Origin: JAFAMB01 sp963775805
Lineage (GTDB): Bacteria > Verrucomicrobiota > Verrucomicrobiia > Chthoniobacterales > JAFAMB01
DNA length: 64,000 nucleotides
Assembly (NCBI GenBank): GCA_963775805.1
Contig: CAVZKG010000001.1
Span: 2,046,001-2,110,000, forward strand
Reading direction: 5' to 3'
In this document: positions 44,720 to 52,072 of the stretch, piece by piece
Layout: every line of letters begins with the position of its first letter
Position numbering within the stretch: position 1 is the first letter of the stretch
The notes under the pieces: generated by a model
What the model saw: the letters and a program-made list of their open reading frames with translations, nothing else
Database searches by the model: none
What the model was told of the DNA's origin: nothing
Translations under genes and position numbers: made by a program

Positions 44720-45565
44720 CTAATTTAGCCGAATCGCGAATTCATCCGCGAGGTATTGTTCCGCTTGAGTCAGGTCGAATTGGTGTATCAGGTAGTATCT
44801 CGTTCTGCCGGACTGATTCAACTCCCCGATCAAGAGCGGATCCATTCCACGCGGCGCGGGGTCAGGCAGCAATTCACTTTGCCACCGGCCCTGTTGGTCG
44901 ATAATCACGTATAGATTGTCGAAGTGATCCCTGGCTTCCATGGCCCTCTTTCTGGTTTCCCTTGGCAGAAGCCCATTAAACTCCGCCGTGATCACCAGCT
45001 TCTTCCAGGGAAGATATCGATCGAGCAAACTCAGCATCAGAACGTATACGAGCATTGCTCCCAGAAGCCAGCCGCCCAAAACCACGAACGGTACCTTTGC
45101 ACCGGCCGCCTCGCCAATCGGCGAGACGAGAAACGCGAGTGCGGGGGCTATCCCTATCAGACCGGCTACGATGATGGACAAGCGGTCGGCTTTCATTCGC
45201 TTCTTATTGATTTTGCGAACAAACGGCTGAGCCTTGTCCAGAGGCATCATCTGCTGGAGATCGACCGAGCCAGGAACCGGAGCCGGCAATTCTGCGGTCA
45301 CCTCAAAGCTGCATTGTCGCGGTCCGTCGAGATTGAATATCGCGAAGAGAGGCAATTCCGCACCGCTACTATCATCTAGATAGGTCCTTCTGAGACCTGT
45401 TGGATCAAATTCTTGAACGTGAAGTAAAGTGGCTGGCGCATTCTCCAGGACGATTCTTCCTTCCTCACACTCCCTTTCTAAAGGAAAAAGAGTATGGATT
45501 GGTTCGCCGGTAAAAGTGGCAGGTTCGCAGTAATCCTGCCTGAGAAGATCCAGGTTATTGCTCAT
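44720..45565 (-). CDS. Unknown protein with two central membrane helices
   Basis: A 281-residue protein I do not recognise. The N-terminal half (to about residue 130) is soluble, then two hydrophobic helices (SIIVAGLIGIAPALAFLV and VVLGGWLLGAMLVYVLML), then about 90 soluble residues ending QFDLTQAEQYLADEFAIRLN. Likely inner-membrane with both ends on one side. The ATG at 45565 (MSNNLDLLRQDYC) is preferred to one 14 codons earlier. It is the last of three minus-strand unknown genes. Confidence 0.75.
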   Translation of the reverse strand: MSNNLDLLRQDYCEPATFTGEPIHTLFPLERECEEGRIVLENAPATLLHVQEFDPTGLRRTYLDDSSGAELPLFAIFNLDGPRQCSFEVTAELPAPVPGSVDLQQMMPLDKAQPFVRKINKKRMKADRLSIIVAGLIGIAPALAFLVSPIGEAAGAKVPFVVLGGWLLGAMLVYVLMLSLLDRYLPWKKLVITAEFNGLLPRETRKRAMEARDHFDNLYVIIDQQGRWQSELLPDPAPRGMDPLLIGELNQSGRTRYYLIHQFDLTQAEQYLADEFAIRLN

Positions 45566-45777
45566 TGCATAACTCCCAGCTGTTCTTGAATTTCGTTTTC
45601 CCTTCAAACCTCTCCGTGACGGAGCACAGCAAAAAGATATTACGATCTAAATCGCGGTTCGTCTAACGGCAGGATGCAGAGATCGTTTGTCTTTCTCGGA
45701 AATCGCCAAAAAGATGAAAAAGGAGAAGCTTTGTCCCCACTGCCTGTCACCAATTGCAAAAATTCTGGGGTGGTGCC

Positions 45778-46029
45778 TCAGGTCGCTGAGCGGGAAACTA
45801 CGGTGATCTCCACCAATTCGCCCAAACGCACGCTCGGTTGCCCTTTTCCGAGGACCTTGACGCGATCCGTAGAGACAACAACAGGTTGCTGTTCGCAAAA
45901 AATGGATCTTGTCGTAACGGTGGCTTTCTCGGGAATCGTTTCGCCGTCCCGACACTGAAGCACTACATGCGGATTCTGGCCTTCTTCGTCCTCAATTCCG
46001 GTGACCGTGGTTTGCATAATCGTTTTCAT
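45778..46029 (-). CDS. Unknown 83-residue protein
   Basis: A small soluble protein, MKTIMQTTVTGIEDEEGQ at the start and VRLGELVEITVVSRSAT at the end, rich in beta-strand-like residues with two Cys (LQCRDGE, FCEQQ). No family is recognised. Start chosen at the ATG nearest a GGTTATTAGC purine-poor spacer; an upstream in-frame region is probably non-coding. It follows the next minus-strand gene by 55 bases. Confidence 0.55.
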   Translation of the reverse strand: MKTIMQTTVTGIEDEEGQNPHVVLQCRDGETIPEKATVTTRSIFCEQQPVVVSTDRVKVLGKGQPSVRLGELVEITVVSRSAT

Positions 46030-46084
46030 GCTAATAACCTTTTCGCTTGTTCGAAATCCCGGGCTCCCGGCACCACCTGCGGTT

Positions 46085-46501
46085 TCACAAAAACTCCGCT
46101 TCATGTCGTCGCATAAATTCATCAATTGCCGAACGTACAGCCACGGCAGGATCCTGAATCACAGCTAACGGATGATTCCGGCAAAGCCATTCTTCCAGTG
46201 CTTCCGAAACAAGTTGTTGCTTTGACACGCCAAGGTAGTCCGATTGGCGCGTCAACCACTGGAACTGAATCGAACTTACCAGAATCTCCAGTGGTTGGCC
46301 TCTACCCTCAGGGTCTTCAGGCGACCAATCCTCACCATTCGTTTTCACACAAAAGATCGCGGCAAAATAGAAAACCGGTTCTTTTTCATCGGAAATCTTC
46401 ACAGAGTGGAGTCCGATGCGCCCGCCACGCGCGATCAGCGGCGTCAATCCAATGGTCTGGTCCAGAATGGTCTCAGAAATTTCATACTCTTCGCCGCTCA
46501 A
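46085..46501 (-). CDS. Unknown 138-residue protein, TTG start
   Basis: A soluble protein with an apparent TTG start (an upstream stop eight codons before limits the frame). The N-terminal 80 residues are strand-rich (PVFYFAAIFCVKTNGEDW), and the C-terminal part SKQQLVSEALEEWLCRNHP has the look of a ribbon-helix-helix DNA-binding helix pair, though weakly. It ends RRHEAEFL. It heads the minus-strand group of three. No function assigned. Confidence 0.5.
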   Translation of the reverse strand: MSGEEYEISETILDQTIGLTPLIARGGRIGLHSVKISDEKEPVFYFAAIFCVKTNGEDWSPEDPEGRGQPLEILVSSIQFQWLTRQSDYLGVSKQQLVSEALEEWLCRNHPLAVIQDPAVAVRSAIDEFMRRHEAEFL

Positions 46502-46806
46502 GGCTGCTCTAACGCTATTCTTTCAGGAAACAGCGACGATCGATCAGCCAGATAAGCCTTCCTCCCAATTTATCGCTACTGCACGCTTTTTGAAGGCTCA
46601 TGCGCCACATCTATTTCAGATTCGTGAAATGGGAGCAACGGCGGAGAATCGCATGGACCGTTGGCTCTGGGACTTATTGAGTTAGATGGGAAACCGCGCC
46701 ATCCCAGTACGAGACCGGGAGACGGAGAACATGCTTCCTCCATCAGGCTCGCCGTCAAATTCTGGTGAGACGCAACCGGGATCTGTTCAAACCGCGAACA
46801 GCTCGC
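46502..46806. other. Gap without a convincing gene
   Basis: A plus-strand frame ending at 46685 has a protein-like tail (FLKAHAPHLFQIREMG) but its start overlaps the opposite gene, so it is not called. No promoter was recognised. Confidence 0.4.
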
Positions 46807-47115
46807 ATGAACACCAATGAAGATCCGGGTAATGAACAACACACTATGCGGATCCATATTATCGAGGTTACCGAACGCAAAGAAGGTGGAAGCACCGTCG
46901 TTGTCCAGACCTCTTCAGGAGCCGACAAAATGCTCGAGCAAGCCTGGCATAAGTTTCTTCCAGGAAGCTACCAAGGATGTTTGAAGGTCGGCCGCGTGTG
47001 GCATCTTTATTATGGGCGGGATCCCAGATACACTCCTGATTCCTGGATCGAAGTTCAATTGCCGACTGACATCCAACACAGCACGTCGGCCGCTTCAGAT
47101 GCTCGCACAAAATAA
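46807..47115 (+). CDS. Unknown small protein (about 102 residues)
   Basis: A soluble protein with IHIIEVTERKEGGSTVVVQTSSGADKMLEQAWHKFLPGSYQGCLKVGRVWHLYYGRDP and a polar tail. It resembles no family I know. The start at 46807 or at an ATG 13 codons later is equally possible. It ends in front of a clear terminator, which supports expression as a unit. Confidence 0.5.
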   Translation: MNTNEDPGNEQHTMRIHIIEVTERKEGGSTVVVQTSSGADKMLEQAWHKFLPGSYQGCLKVGRVWHLYYGRDPRYTPDSWIEVQLPTDIQHSTSAASDARTK

Positions 47116-47117
47116 TC

Positions 47118-47141
47118 TTTCAGCCGTCCGGCTGAAGTTTT
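47118..47141 (+). terminator. Intrinsic terminator
   Basis: TTCAGCCG with CGGCTGAA, an 8-bp stem with a 2-base gap, then GTTTTCG. It directly follows the preceding small gene and ends seven bases before the ATG of the nucleotidyltransferase fragment. Confidence 0.65.
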
Positions 47142-47147
47142 CGTGTA

Positions 47148-47624
47148 ATGGAAATCTGCGATCGCCGCTATCCGAACCTTTTTGGAATCGTTCATTATCA
47201 TTTATCCCTTCAGATACGATCGCAAACCGAAGAGCGAGAAAGATTCGACGGTGCAGATATTGCCCATCTCCTTTTCAATTCGATCGCGGAGATTGACTGG
47301 CCTCGTCTAATGGCTCGATTCGGCACGGATTGGCGTGTCCTACTCAGCCATCTCGTGCTCTTCGGATTCATTTACCCGTCAAAACGAGACGCGATCCCAA
47401 AAGCGATAATGACCGAACTTGTACGGCGCCTTGAATTGGACCAAAAGGGTCCCTCTCAAGATGAGAATATTTGCAACGGCACCCTCCTCTCCCGGAATCA
47501 ATTCATTTCGGACGTTGAATCGAATCGACTCTTAGACGCACGATTGACCGAGCGTAGCGCAATGACAGTAGAGCAGGTGAAAGCGTGGACTCTTGCCGGC
47601 TTGCTCGCGCAGGGAGAGATGTAA
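47148..47624 (+). pseudogene. C-terminal fragment of a nucleotidyltransferase-like protein
   Basis: The 158-residue frame begins in the middle of what I know as the conserved end of about 300-residue nucleotidyltransferase-like proteins: ERERFDGADIAHLLF, IDWPRLMARFGTDWRVLLSHLVLFGFIYPS. The N-terminal half, where the catalytic GS and Asp residues should be, is absent; the first 30 residues after the ATG do not match. It starts seven bases after a terminator and has no obvious promoter. So it is probably a decayed remnant. The family call is from memory of the motif and is moderate. Confidence 0.55.
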
Positions 47625-47679
47625 AGGAAAGAAGTTGAAGGCGCGGCATCAAACCTGCTATGCATTTGTGGTAACTCCT

Positions 47680-47901
47680 ATGCAGGAAAATTTTTCCGTC
47701 ACAAATCATTTGGCCGGAACTGTTCATATCAATTGTTCCACTGGCGCCCTGAGTTGGGACCATTCCAACCTCGATCCGGTGATCCGGCGATACGTCAAAA
47801 TGTACCTCTTCGACGAAGGATTCATTGAACAAGCACTCGGAATGCTCGACCCAACGATCGACGAAGCGGTCACGGCACTCCTAAAAAGCCTTGCAGACTG
47901 A
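47680..47901 (+). CDS. Unknown 73-residue protein
   Basis: A small acidic soluble protein, MQENFSVTNHLAGTVHINCS to DEAVTALLKSLAD. It has two Leu-rich helices and no membrane segment. It follows the nucleotidyltransferase fragment by 55 bases and is followed by a hairpin repeat. No family recognised. Confidence 0.5.
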   Translation: MQENFSVTNHLAGTVHINCSTGALSWDHSNLDPVIRRYVKMYLFDEGFIEQALGMLDPTIDEAVTALLKSLAD

Positions 47902-47947
47902 ATCGTAGAGGCACTTTTCACGCGCTTCCCACGGATTGAACAGTCCA

Positions 47948-47987
47948 AACCCCGAAAGACTTCGGGGTTGTGAGCTATTCAGGCTAG
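47948..47987 (+). repeat. Hairpin with the CAGGCTAG repeat
   Basis: A 9-bp stem AACCCCGAA with TTCGGGGTT, loop AGAC, is followed by GTGAGCTATTCAGGCTAG. From the TTCGGGG on, 27 bases are identical to 54882-54908. It can also serve as terminator of the small gene before it, though there is no T run. Confidence 0.75.
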
Positions 47988-48023
47988 GATCCTCTTCTCA
48001 AGCGAGGCGCGAACCGAGAGACT

Positions 48024-48539
48024 ATGAGATTTATTTCGTTAAAGTTAAACTCCCTTCGCGATCTATTGCTCGAGGAACTGCGCGATCTGCACAACGCTGA
48101 AAACCAGCTTGTTGATGCACTTCCAAAATTGGCCGAAGCCGCCAGCTCAAGCGAGCTAAGGTCAGCATTTCTTCATCACTTGGAGCAAACCCGCCAACAC
48201 GTCTCTCGTTTGGAGGAAATTTTCGACCACATCGGAGAAAAGTCCTCAGGTGAAACTTGTGAAGCCATGAAAGGATTAATCAAAGAGGGAGATGCCCTGA
48301 TCAACGCCCAAGGCGATCCCAACGTTCGGGACGCTGGCTTGGTTGGCGCTGCCCAGAGGGTGGAGCATTATGAAATGGCCGGCTATGGTACGGCCCGCAG
48401 TCTCGCACGACGCCTCGGCCAGACACGAATCGCGGAAACGCTGCAACAAACGCTAACGGAAGAAGCCGAGGCGGATAAGACACTCACTTCGATCGCCGAG
48501 AATCAGGTGAATGTGGCCGCGTCCAGAGTGAAGCAATAA
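48024..48539 (+). CDS. DUF892 (YciF-like) ferritin-fold protein
   Basis: A 171-residue four-helix protein. LRDLLLEELRDLHNAENQLVDALPKLAEAA, HHLEQTRQHVSRLEEIFDHIG, AAQRVEHYEMAGYGTARSLARRLG and LTEEAEADKTLTSIAENQVN are the four helices, with di-iron-type Glu and His in each (E-NQL, E-QTRQH, E-H, EE). The family is stress-induced in other bacteria. A hairpin-repeat separates it from the small gene before it. Confidence 0.9.
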   Translation: MRFISLKLNSLRDLLLEELRDLHNAENQLVDALPKLAEAASSSELRSAFLHHLEQTRQHVSRLEEIFDHIGEKSSGETCEAMKGLIKEGDALINAQGDPNVRDAGLVGAAQRVEHYEMAGYGTARSLARRLGQTRIAETLQQTLTEEAEADKTLTSIAENQVNVAASRVKQ

Positions 48540-48584
48540 TTTATCCGCAGGGCTCTTCTCATCGCAGTGAATCGCAGCCTCTGA

Positions 48585-48618
48585 CAATCTCACGAGCAAA
48601 TCGGCTTGTGAGATTGTT
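48585..48618. terminator. Palindrome between convergent genes
   Basis: A 14-bp stem with one wobble, ACAATCTCACGAGC with GCTTGTGAGATTGT, six-base loop. It lies between the ends of the DUF892 and response-regulator genes. Its CAATCTCAC core matches the palindrome at 20638. Confidence 0.7.
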
Positions 48619-48634
48619 GAGAACAGGATCCCGA

Positions 48635-49327
48635 TCAGTCCGCTTGCTGCGCGACCCAATCAATCGCAAACTTAACCATCTCTTCAGATTCCTGAAACCC
48701 GAGCTTCTCTTTGATATGTGCCCTGTGCGTTTCGATCGTCTTGACGCTGAGATGCAATGCCTCCGCAATGGACCGGGTCGACCCTCCCTTGCCGAGCAAC
48801 TGCAGGACCTCCAGCTCACGATCCGATAAGGAGTCCACCGGCGAACCTGTTCCTGCGTCGGTCGCTTGTAGCGCTTTGAAGATCAGTTTCTCTCCGAATT
48901 CAGGGCTGACGTAAATCTTCCCTTGGAGCACTTTGTAGATTGCTTCTGCCACGTGGTTCATCGCTTCGGCTTTCGTCACGTAACCGAGTGCTCCCGCCTT
49001 TAATGCTCGTAGCCCGAATACCGTTTCGTCGTGCATCGAGATCACCAGAATCGGTAGGTCAGGCATTTCCGCCTTCATTAATTTTATAAGCTCGATCCCG
49101 TTCGTTCCTCGAAGAGACAAATCCACCAGCGCGAGGTCCGGCTTCAGGCGCCTCATCGAATCAAGAGCGAGCGGGGCTGAATCGGCATGTCCGCAAACTT
49201 CAAGGTGTGACTGCTCAGAAATCAAGCCAGCCAACCCAATCCGAAAAATTGGATGGTCATCGACGATCAACACTCGCTTTTTACTGTGATTGCTCTCCTC
49301 TGGGCGATGCCTGTCAGAATTGATCAT
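48635..49327 (-). CDS. NarL/LuxR-family response regulator
   Basis: A 230-residue transcription regulator. The receiver domain has VLIVDDHPIFRIG with the acidic pair, the phospho-Asp in ALVDLSLRG, the Thr/Ser switch in LVISMHDE and the Lys in VTKAEA. The output domain LSDRELEVLQLLGKGGSTRSIAEALHLSVKTIETHRAHIKEKLG is a canonical LuxR helix-turn-helix. The start MINSDRHRPEESN at 49327 is preferred to one 16 codons earlier. No cognate kinase is adjacent; the PAS-HisKA_3 protein at 54159 belongs to the kinase family that usually partners such regulators. Confidence 0.93.
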   Translation of the reverse strand: MINSDRHRPEESNHSKKRVLIVDDHPIFRIGLAGLISEQSHLEVCGHADSAPLALDSMRRLKPDLALVDLSLRGTNGIELIKLMKAEMPDLPILVISMHDETVFGLRALKAGALGYVTKAEAMNHVAEAIYKVLQGKIYVSPEFGEKLIFKALQATDAGTGSPVDSLSDRELEVLQLLGKGGSTRSIAEALHLSVKTIETHRAHIKEKLGFQESEEMVKFAIDWVAQQAD

Positions 49328-49394
49328 AGGATCTGGCCGAAACAGTATATCATCCCTGCGATCTAGGCCATTCAAACTCGGTTTGTCATAATGA

Positions 49395-49438
49395 AAGAGG
49401 CCCGGGAATTCGCGTTTATCCCCCGGGCCTCTTCTTTT
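49395..49438. terminator. Strong hairpin terminator
   Basis: A 12-bp perfect stem AAGAGGCCCGGG with CCCGGGCCTCTT and a 15-base loop, followed on the plus strand by CTTTTTC and on the minus strand by a weaker T-rich run. It lies below the secreted protein gene and just upstream of the response regulator, isolating the two. Confidence 0.8.
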
Positions 49439-49487
49439 TCCAACGCTGCTGAATAGAATTCAAGCAGCCAAATCTATATCGCCGTCG

Positions 49488-49934
49488 TCAATCCTTACGT
49501 TTGACGGTCACCTTCTGGCCAGTTTGGTGGTCAAGATATATCTCTTTGTTCCCTTTTTTCTCAAGCAGCTCATACCTTGGCTGATCCTTTTGAACTTGGT
49601 CATACGTTACCACTGTCTGCTGAGTTTCTGTCGGTTGTTGGACAGTCTGCTGCGTTGTGGTAGTCGTTGTCGCCGCTGGCGCGTGGACGATCTCGCCTGC
49701 TTGGGACACATAGACCACCTGGTCGCCTGCATCGCCGTGCACTGTGACGGCATATATTCCATCCGTCGACTGAATGACGCGTACCACGTTCGTCGGGCTC
49801 GCGATGTGGGTCTCTCGCACCACGGTGGTCTGCACCGGTTGCGGCAATGTGGTGAATTGAATCTCGTCGGCGCTTACTAGGCCACCGACCACAGATCCCG
49901 TTGCAATCAAAATTGGTAGTAAATACCGTTTCAT
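49488..49934 (-). CDS. Secreted Thr/Gln-rich protein of unknown function
   Basis: A 148-residue protein with a signal peptide (MKRYLLPILIATGSVVGGLVSA, cleavage after SA). The mature part starts DEIQFTTLPQPVQTTVV, has a beta-like GIYAVTVHGDAGDQVVYVSQAGEIVH unit, then a low-complexity linker APAATTTTTTQQTVQQPTE, and ends in a charged DHQTGQKVTVKRKD. It is exported, likely to the periplasm. No catalytic motif is present. The ATG at 49934 is chosen because the signal starts there. Confidence 0.8.
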   Translation of the reverse strand: MKRYLLPILIATGSVVGGLVSADEIQFTTLPQPVQTTVVRETHIASPTNVVRVIQSTDGIYAVTVHGDAGDQVVYVSQAGEIVHAPAATTTTTTQQTVQQPTETQQTVVTYDQVQKDQPRYELLEKKGNKEIYLDHQTGQKVTVKRKD

Positions 49935-50150
49935 AGCTTTGTCTTTCTTAGTGTTAATTAGTGGGTGATACCTTTTCGCGTCTGCCGCTTCTGTTGGATC
50001 CCTCCCTGGTGCCGGCCGCCTATGCAATCAGCGATTCCGTAGCTCTTTCCGTATTCAGATGTCACGTATGCAAGACGCTGTATTGGATGCGAGGCAACCG
50101 CTTTGACAATGACTTGCGAACATTAGCAGATTCAAACCTGGAAAGCTTTA

Positions 50151-50303
50151 ATGGGCACAATATTACTAATCGTTTTAATTTTACTCGTTGTCGGTGCAAT
50201 GCCTTCTTGGCCATACAGTTCTGGCTGGGGCTACTATCCGACGGGAGGTTTCGGGCTGGTTTTCGTCATCGTCCTGATTCTAGTTTTACTGGGGAGAATA
50301 TAG
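50151..50303 (+). CDS. DUF3309 small membrane protein
   Basis: A 50-residue peptide: MGTILLIVLILLVVGAM, then PSWPYSSGWGYYPTGGFG, then a second hydrophobic helix VFVIVLILVLLGRI. This is the DUF3309 pattern: two helices joined by a WPYS-GWGYYP-GG loop. GGAAAG precedes the ATG by four to five bases. Function is unknown for the family, whose members are small envelope peptides. It converges with the sigma factor gene, six bases apart. It was missed by length-limited gene calls. Confidence 0.85.
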   Translation: MGTILLIVLILLVVGAMPSWPYSSGWGYYPTGGFGLVFVIVLILVLLGRI

Positions 50304-50308
50304 CCTCT

Positions 50309-50878
50309 CTATATTTTATGCTGGATAGGCAACAGGAAATTGTACAGTTTCCTTTGCGCCAGATGAAGACGGGTCTTGACTGTTCCAAGAGAGATGCGTC
50401 TCTTAGCAGCGATCTCGCGCTGGCTCATCCCTTTGAAAAACGCAAGATCAATTACCTCTTTCTGTGCTTCAGGTAAATCCTCTATCACCCGATGCAGTAG
50501 ATCGGACAAATCGTTGTTCTCTACCCGGTTGGAGATCGTTACTGTCTCGCAGATCAACGGATTCTCGGCGTCACTTTTCAGGCTCTCTGTCGCACGCCGA
50601 TAAGCAGCCCTTCGTCGTAGCCTGTCGAACGCGCGTCGCCGCGCCAGCGTTACCAAAAGGCCGCGCAGACCTTTTTCATTCGGGTTGTACCGATCTCCTC
50701 GCTCCCAAACCTGTATCAATACGTCCGTCAAGACATCATCCACATCCGCTTCATCTCGAATGACACCCAATATCACAGTGCGCAAAAGAGATGCATATCG
50801 TTTGTATATGCTTTCAAGTGCGCTGTCTTGGCGGTTGACGATAGCTTCCATCAATTGATCATCCGATACTTCCGCCAT
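50309..50878 (-). CDS. Sigma-70 family RNA polymerase sigma factor (ECF/SigK-like)
   Basis: A 189-residue sigma factor. Region 2 lies at ALESIYKRYASLLRTVILGVIRDEADVDDVLTDVLIQVWERGDRY and region 4 at DLPEAQKEVIDLAFFKGMSQREIAAKRRISLGTVKTRLHLAQRKL. The start MAEVSDDQLMEAI at 50878 fits the fold. No anti-sigma factor gene is adjacent. The upstream region carries the second 9-bp tandem array. Its targets are unknown; the small membrane genes nearby are candidates. Confidence 0.9.
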   Translation of the reverse strand: MAEVSDDQLMEAIVNRQDSALESIYKRYASLLRTVILGVIRDEADVDDVLTDVLIQVWERGDRYNPNEKGLRGLLVTLARRRAFDRLRRRAAYRRATESLKSDAENPLICETVTISNRVENNDLSDLLHRVIEDLPEAQKEVIDLAFFKGMSQREIAAKRRISLGTVKTRLHLAQRKLYNFLLPIQHKI

Positions 50879-50953
50879 TTCAGCCTTGTCTTGTTGATGC
50901 GTTATCACAAGAGAAACTGTAATTGACCGGCGCGAGATTAAAATCGGTGCCAA

Positions 50954-51289
50954 CCACGATGGATTGCTCGGGTAGTACCTTACCCCTGGCCTGAATCCTG
51001 TTCAGTGAAATCTCGAACCCTATGAGGGGCATGGCTCATAGGGCGTATGAGGCATATGGAGGGATGAGACACCAAAATGAACACCCGTAGCCCGGATATT
51101 GCACATCCGAAGAGCCGCCCTACTCCTGGCCGGGCGCCGGTTTCGGCCTTCTGGACAGATTTTCTTTGTGAAAAATGCGGCATCAAGGCATCACCCAAAT
51201 GTTACCCCTTTTCAAGATATTGGGGTCAGACAATATGCCCTATGTGGTAAGGCTTAACCCGATGCTTCGCTCAGGGCTAACCCCTATTT
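50954..51289. other. Gap upstream of the sigma factor
   Basis: It contains the tandem repeat at 51018-51059 and a short plus-strand frame (51077-51253) with WTDFLCEKCGIKASPKC that has a Cys pair but no recognised family, so it is not called. No other feature seen. Confidence 0.4.
51018..51059. repeat. Hairpin and 9-bp tandem repeat
   Basis: CCCTATGAG pairs with CTCATAGGG (51018-51026 and 51035-51043). Units GGCTCATAG, GGCGTATGA and GGCATATGG follow in 9-bp steps from 51033, sharing the GRCNYATRR pattern with 44642-44677. Confidence 0.6.
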
Positions 51290-51754
51290 CTACTCTTTAT
51301 TGCACGAAAAACCTCTGGCTTTTGCCTGTAGCAACGGGAGGATCGCCGGTGCAAAAAGTCTCTCCAGATCCTGATTCTTGGTACTCGCTACTTCTTCAAA
51401 GATTTTTCCATTTTTGAAACGCAAAAAATGCACATCCAAAAACTCAAACGTTCGTCCGTCCGCTTTCACTCCCCAAAGATCTTGGCGAAAATGACGAACC
51501 CCTTTGATACGGATGACGGCGAATTCCTCACCGCAATAAGAGTCCTCAATCGAGAATGATGTGATGGGAATCGCTGTACAGAAGGCATGGATCAGCTCTG
51601 AGTAGACTTCCCGCCCACGTATGGCACCTGTGCGACTTAAACCGGTGTACACGCAAAGGTCCGGATCGGCAATCTGTTCGGCGACGGCGACATCGCCGTG
51701 GATTAGAAAATCAACGACATACCTTTTGGCGGATTCGACGTTATCTTCGTCCAT
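51290..51754 (-). CDS. SnoaL-like (NTF2-fold) polyketide-cyclase-family protein
   Basis: A 154-residue soluble protein with the SnoaL-like pattern: a first helix ESAKRYVVDFLIHGDVAVAEQIADPDLCVYTG, GREVYSELIHAFCTAIP, FAVIRIKGVRHF and FLDVHFLRFKNGKIFEEVASTKN. The ester cyclase / SnoaL family has members that are enzymes or small-molecule binders. It is a single minus-strand gene. Substrate unknown. Confidence 0.82.
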   Translation of the reverse strand: MDEDNVESAKRYVVDFLIHGDVAVAEQIADPDLCVYTGLSRTGAIRGREVYSELIHAFCTAIPITSFSIEDSYCGEEFAVIRIKGVRHFRQDLWGVKADGRTFEFLDVHFLRFKNGKIFEEVASTKNQDLERLFAPAILPLLQAKARGFSCNKE

Positions 51755-52072
51755 GCTGGATCATCCGAGGTTGTTTGGCTATATTTGTCGGGTTCAAATT
51801 TCGAATACCTAATTGCTATGCGATCTCTTAACGAACGTCAGCTGCCATTCAGTTGCAATGCGAAAAGTCCAGAAATCAGTTTAATGCAGTTTTGTTCTGC
51901 GGAAACTGCGAACTCACCTTTTTTAAAGAGAATCAACTCACGCGTATCGAGATCGGACGGAGATTAATACTTTGAAGGGACACAGCAGCCTTGTTCTCGA
52001 CGATCGTCATTTGCAATGCCGTATGGTAGAATGCGTGGGAATACTAGGTTTAACCGGGCCTTCACTGTCATA
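51755..52072. other. Gap before the sensor kinase
   Basis: This 318-base divergent gap is likely to hold the promoters of the SnoaL-like gene and the kinase operon. I found no repeat and no convincing -35/-10 pair. Confidence 0.4.

Noticed and set aside
46416..46685. Plus-strand frame of about 89 codons with a protein-like tail
   Set aside because: Its first third overlaps the opposite unknown gene in antisense, it has no ribosome binding site, and no family was recognised.
51077..51253. 58-codon plus-strand frame with two Cys pairs (CEKC and others)
   Set aside because: No ribosome binding site and no known zinc-ribbon pattern; the 3' part resembles low-complexity intergenic sequence, so it is not called.
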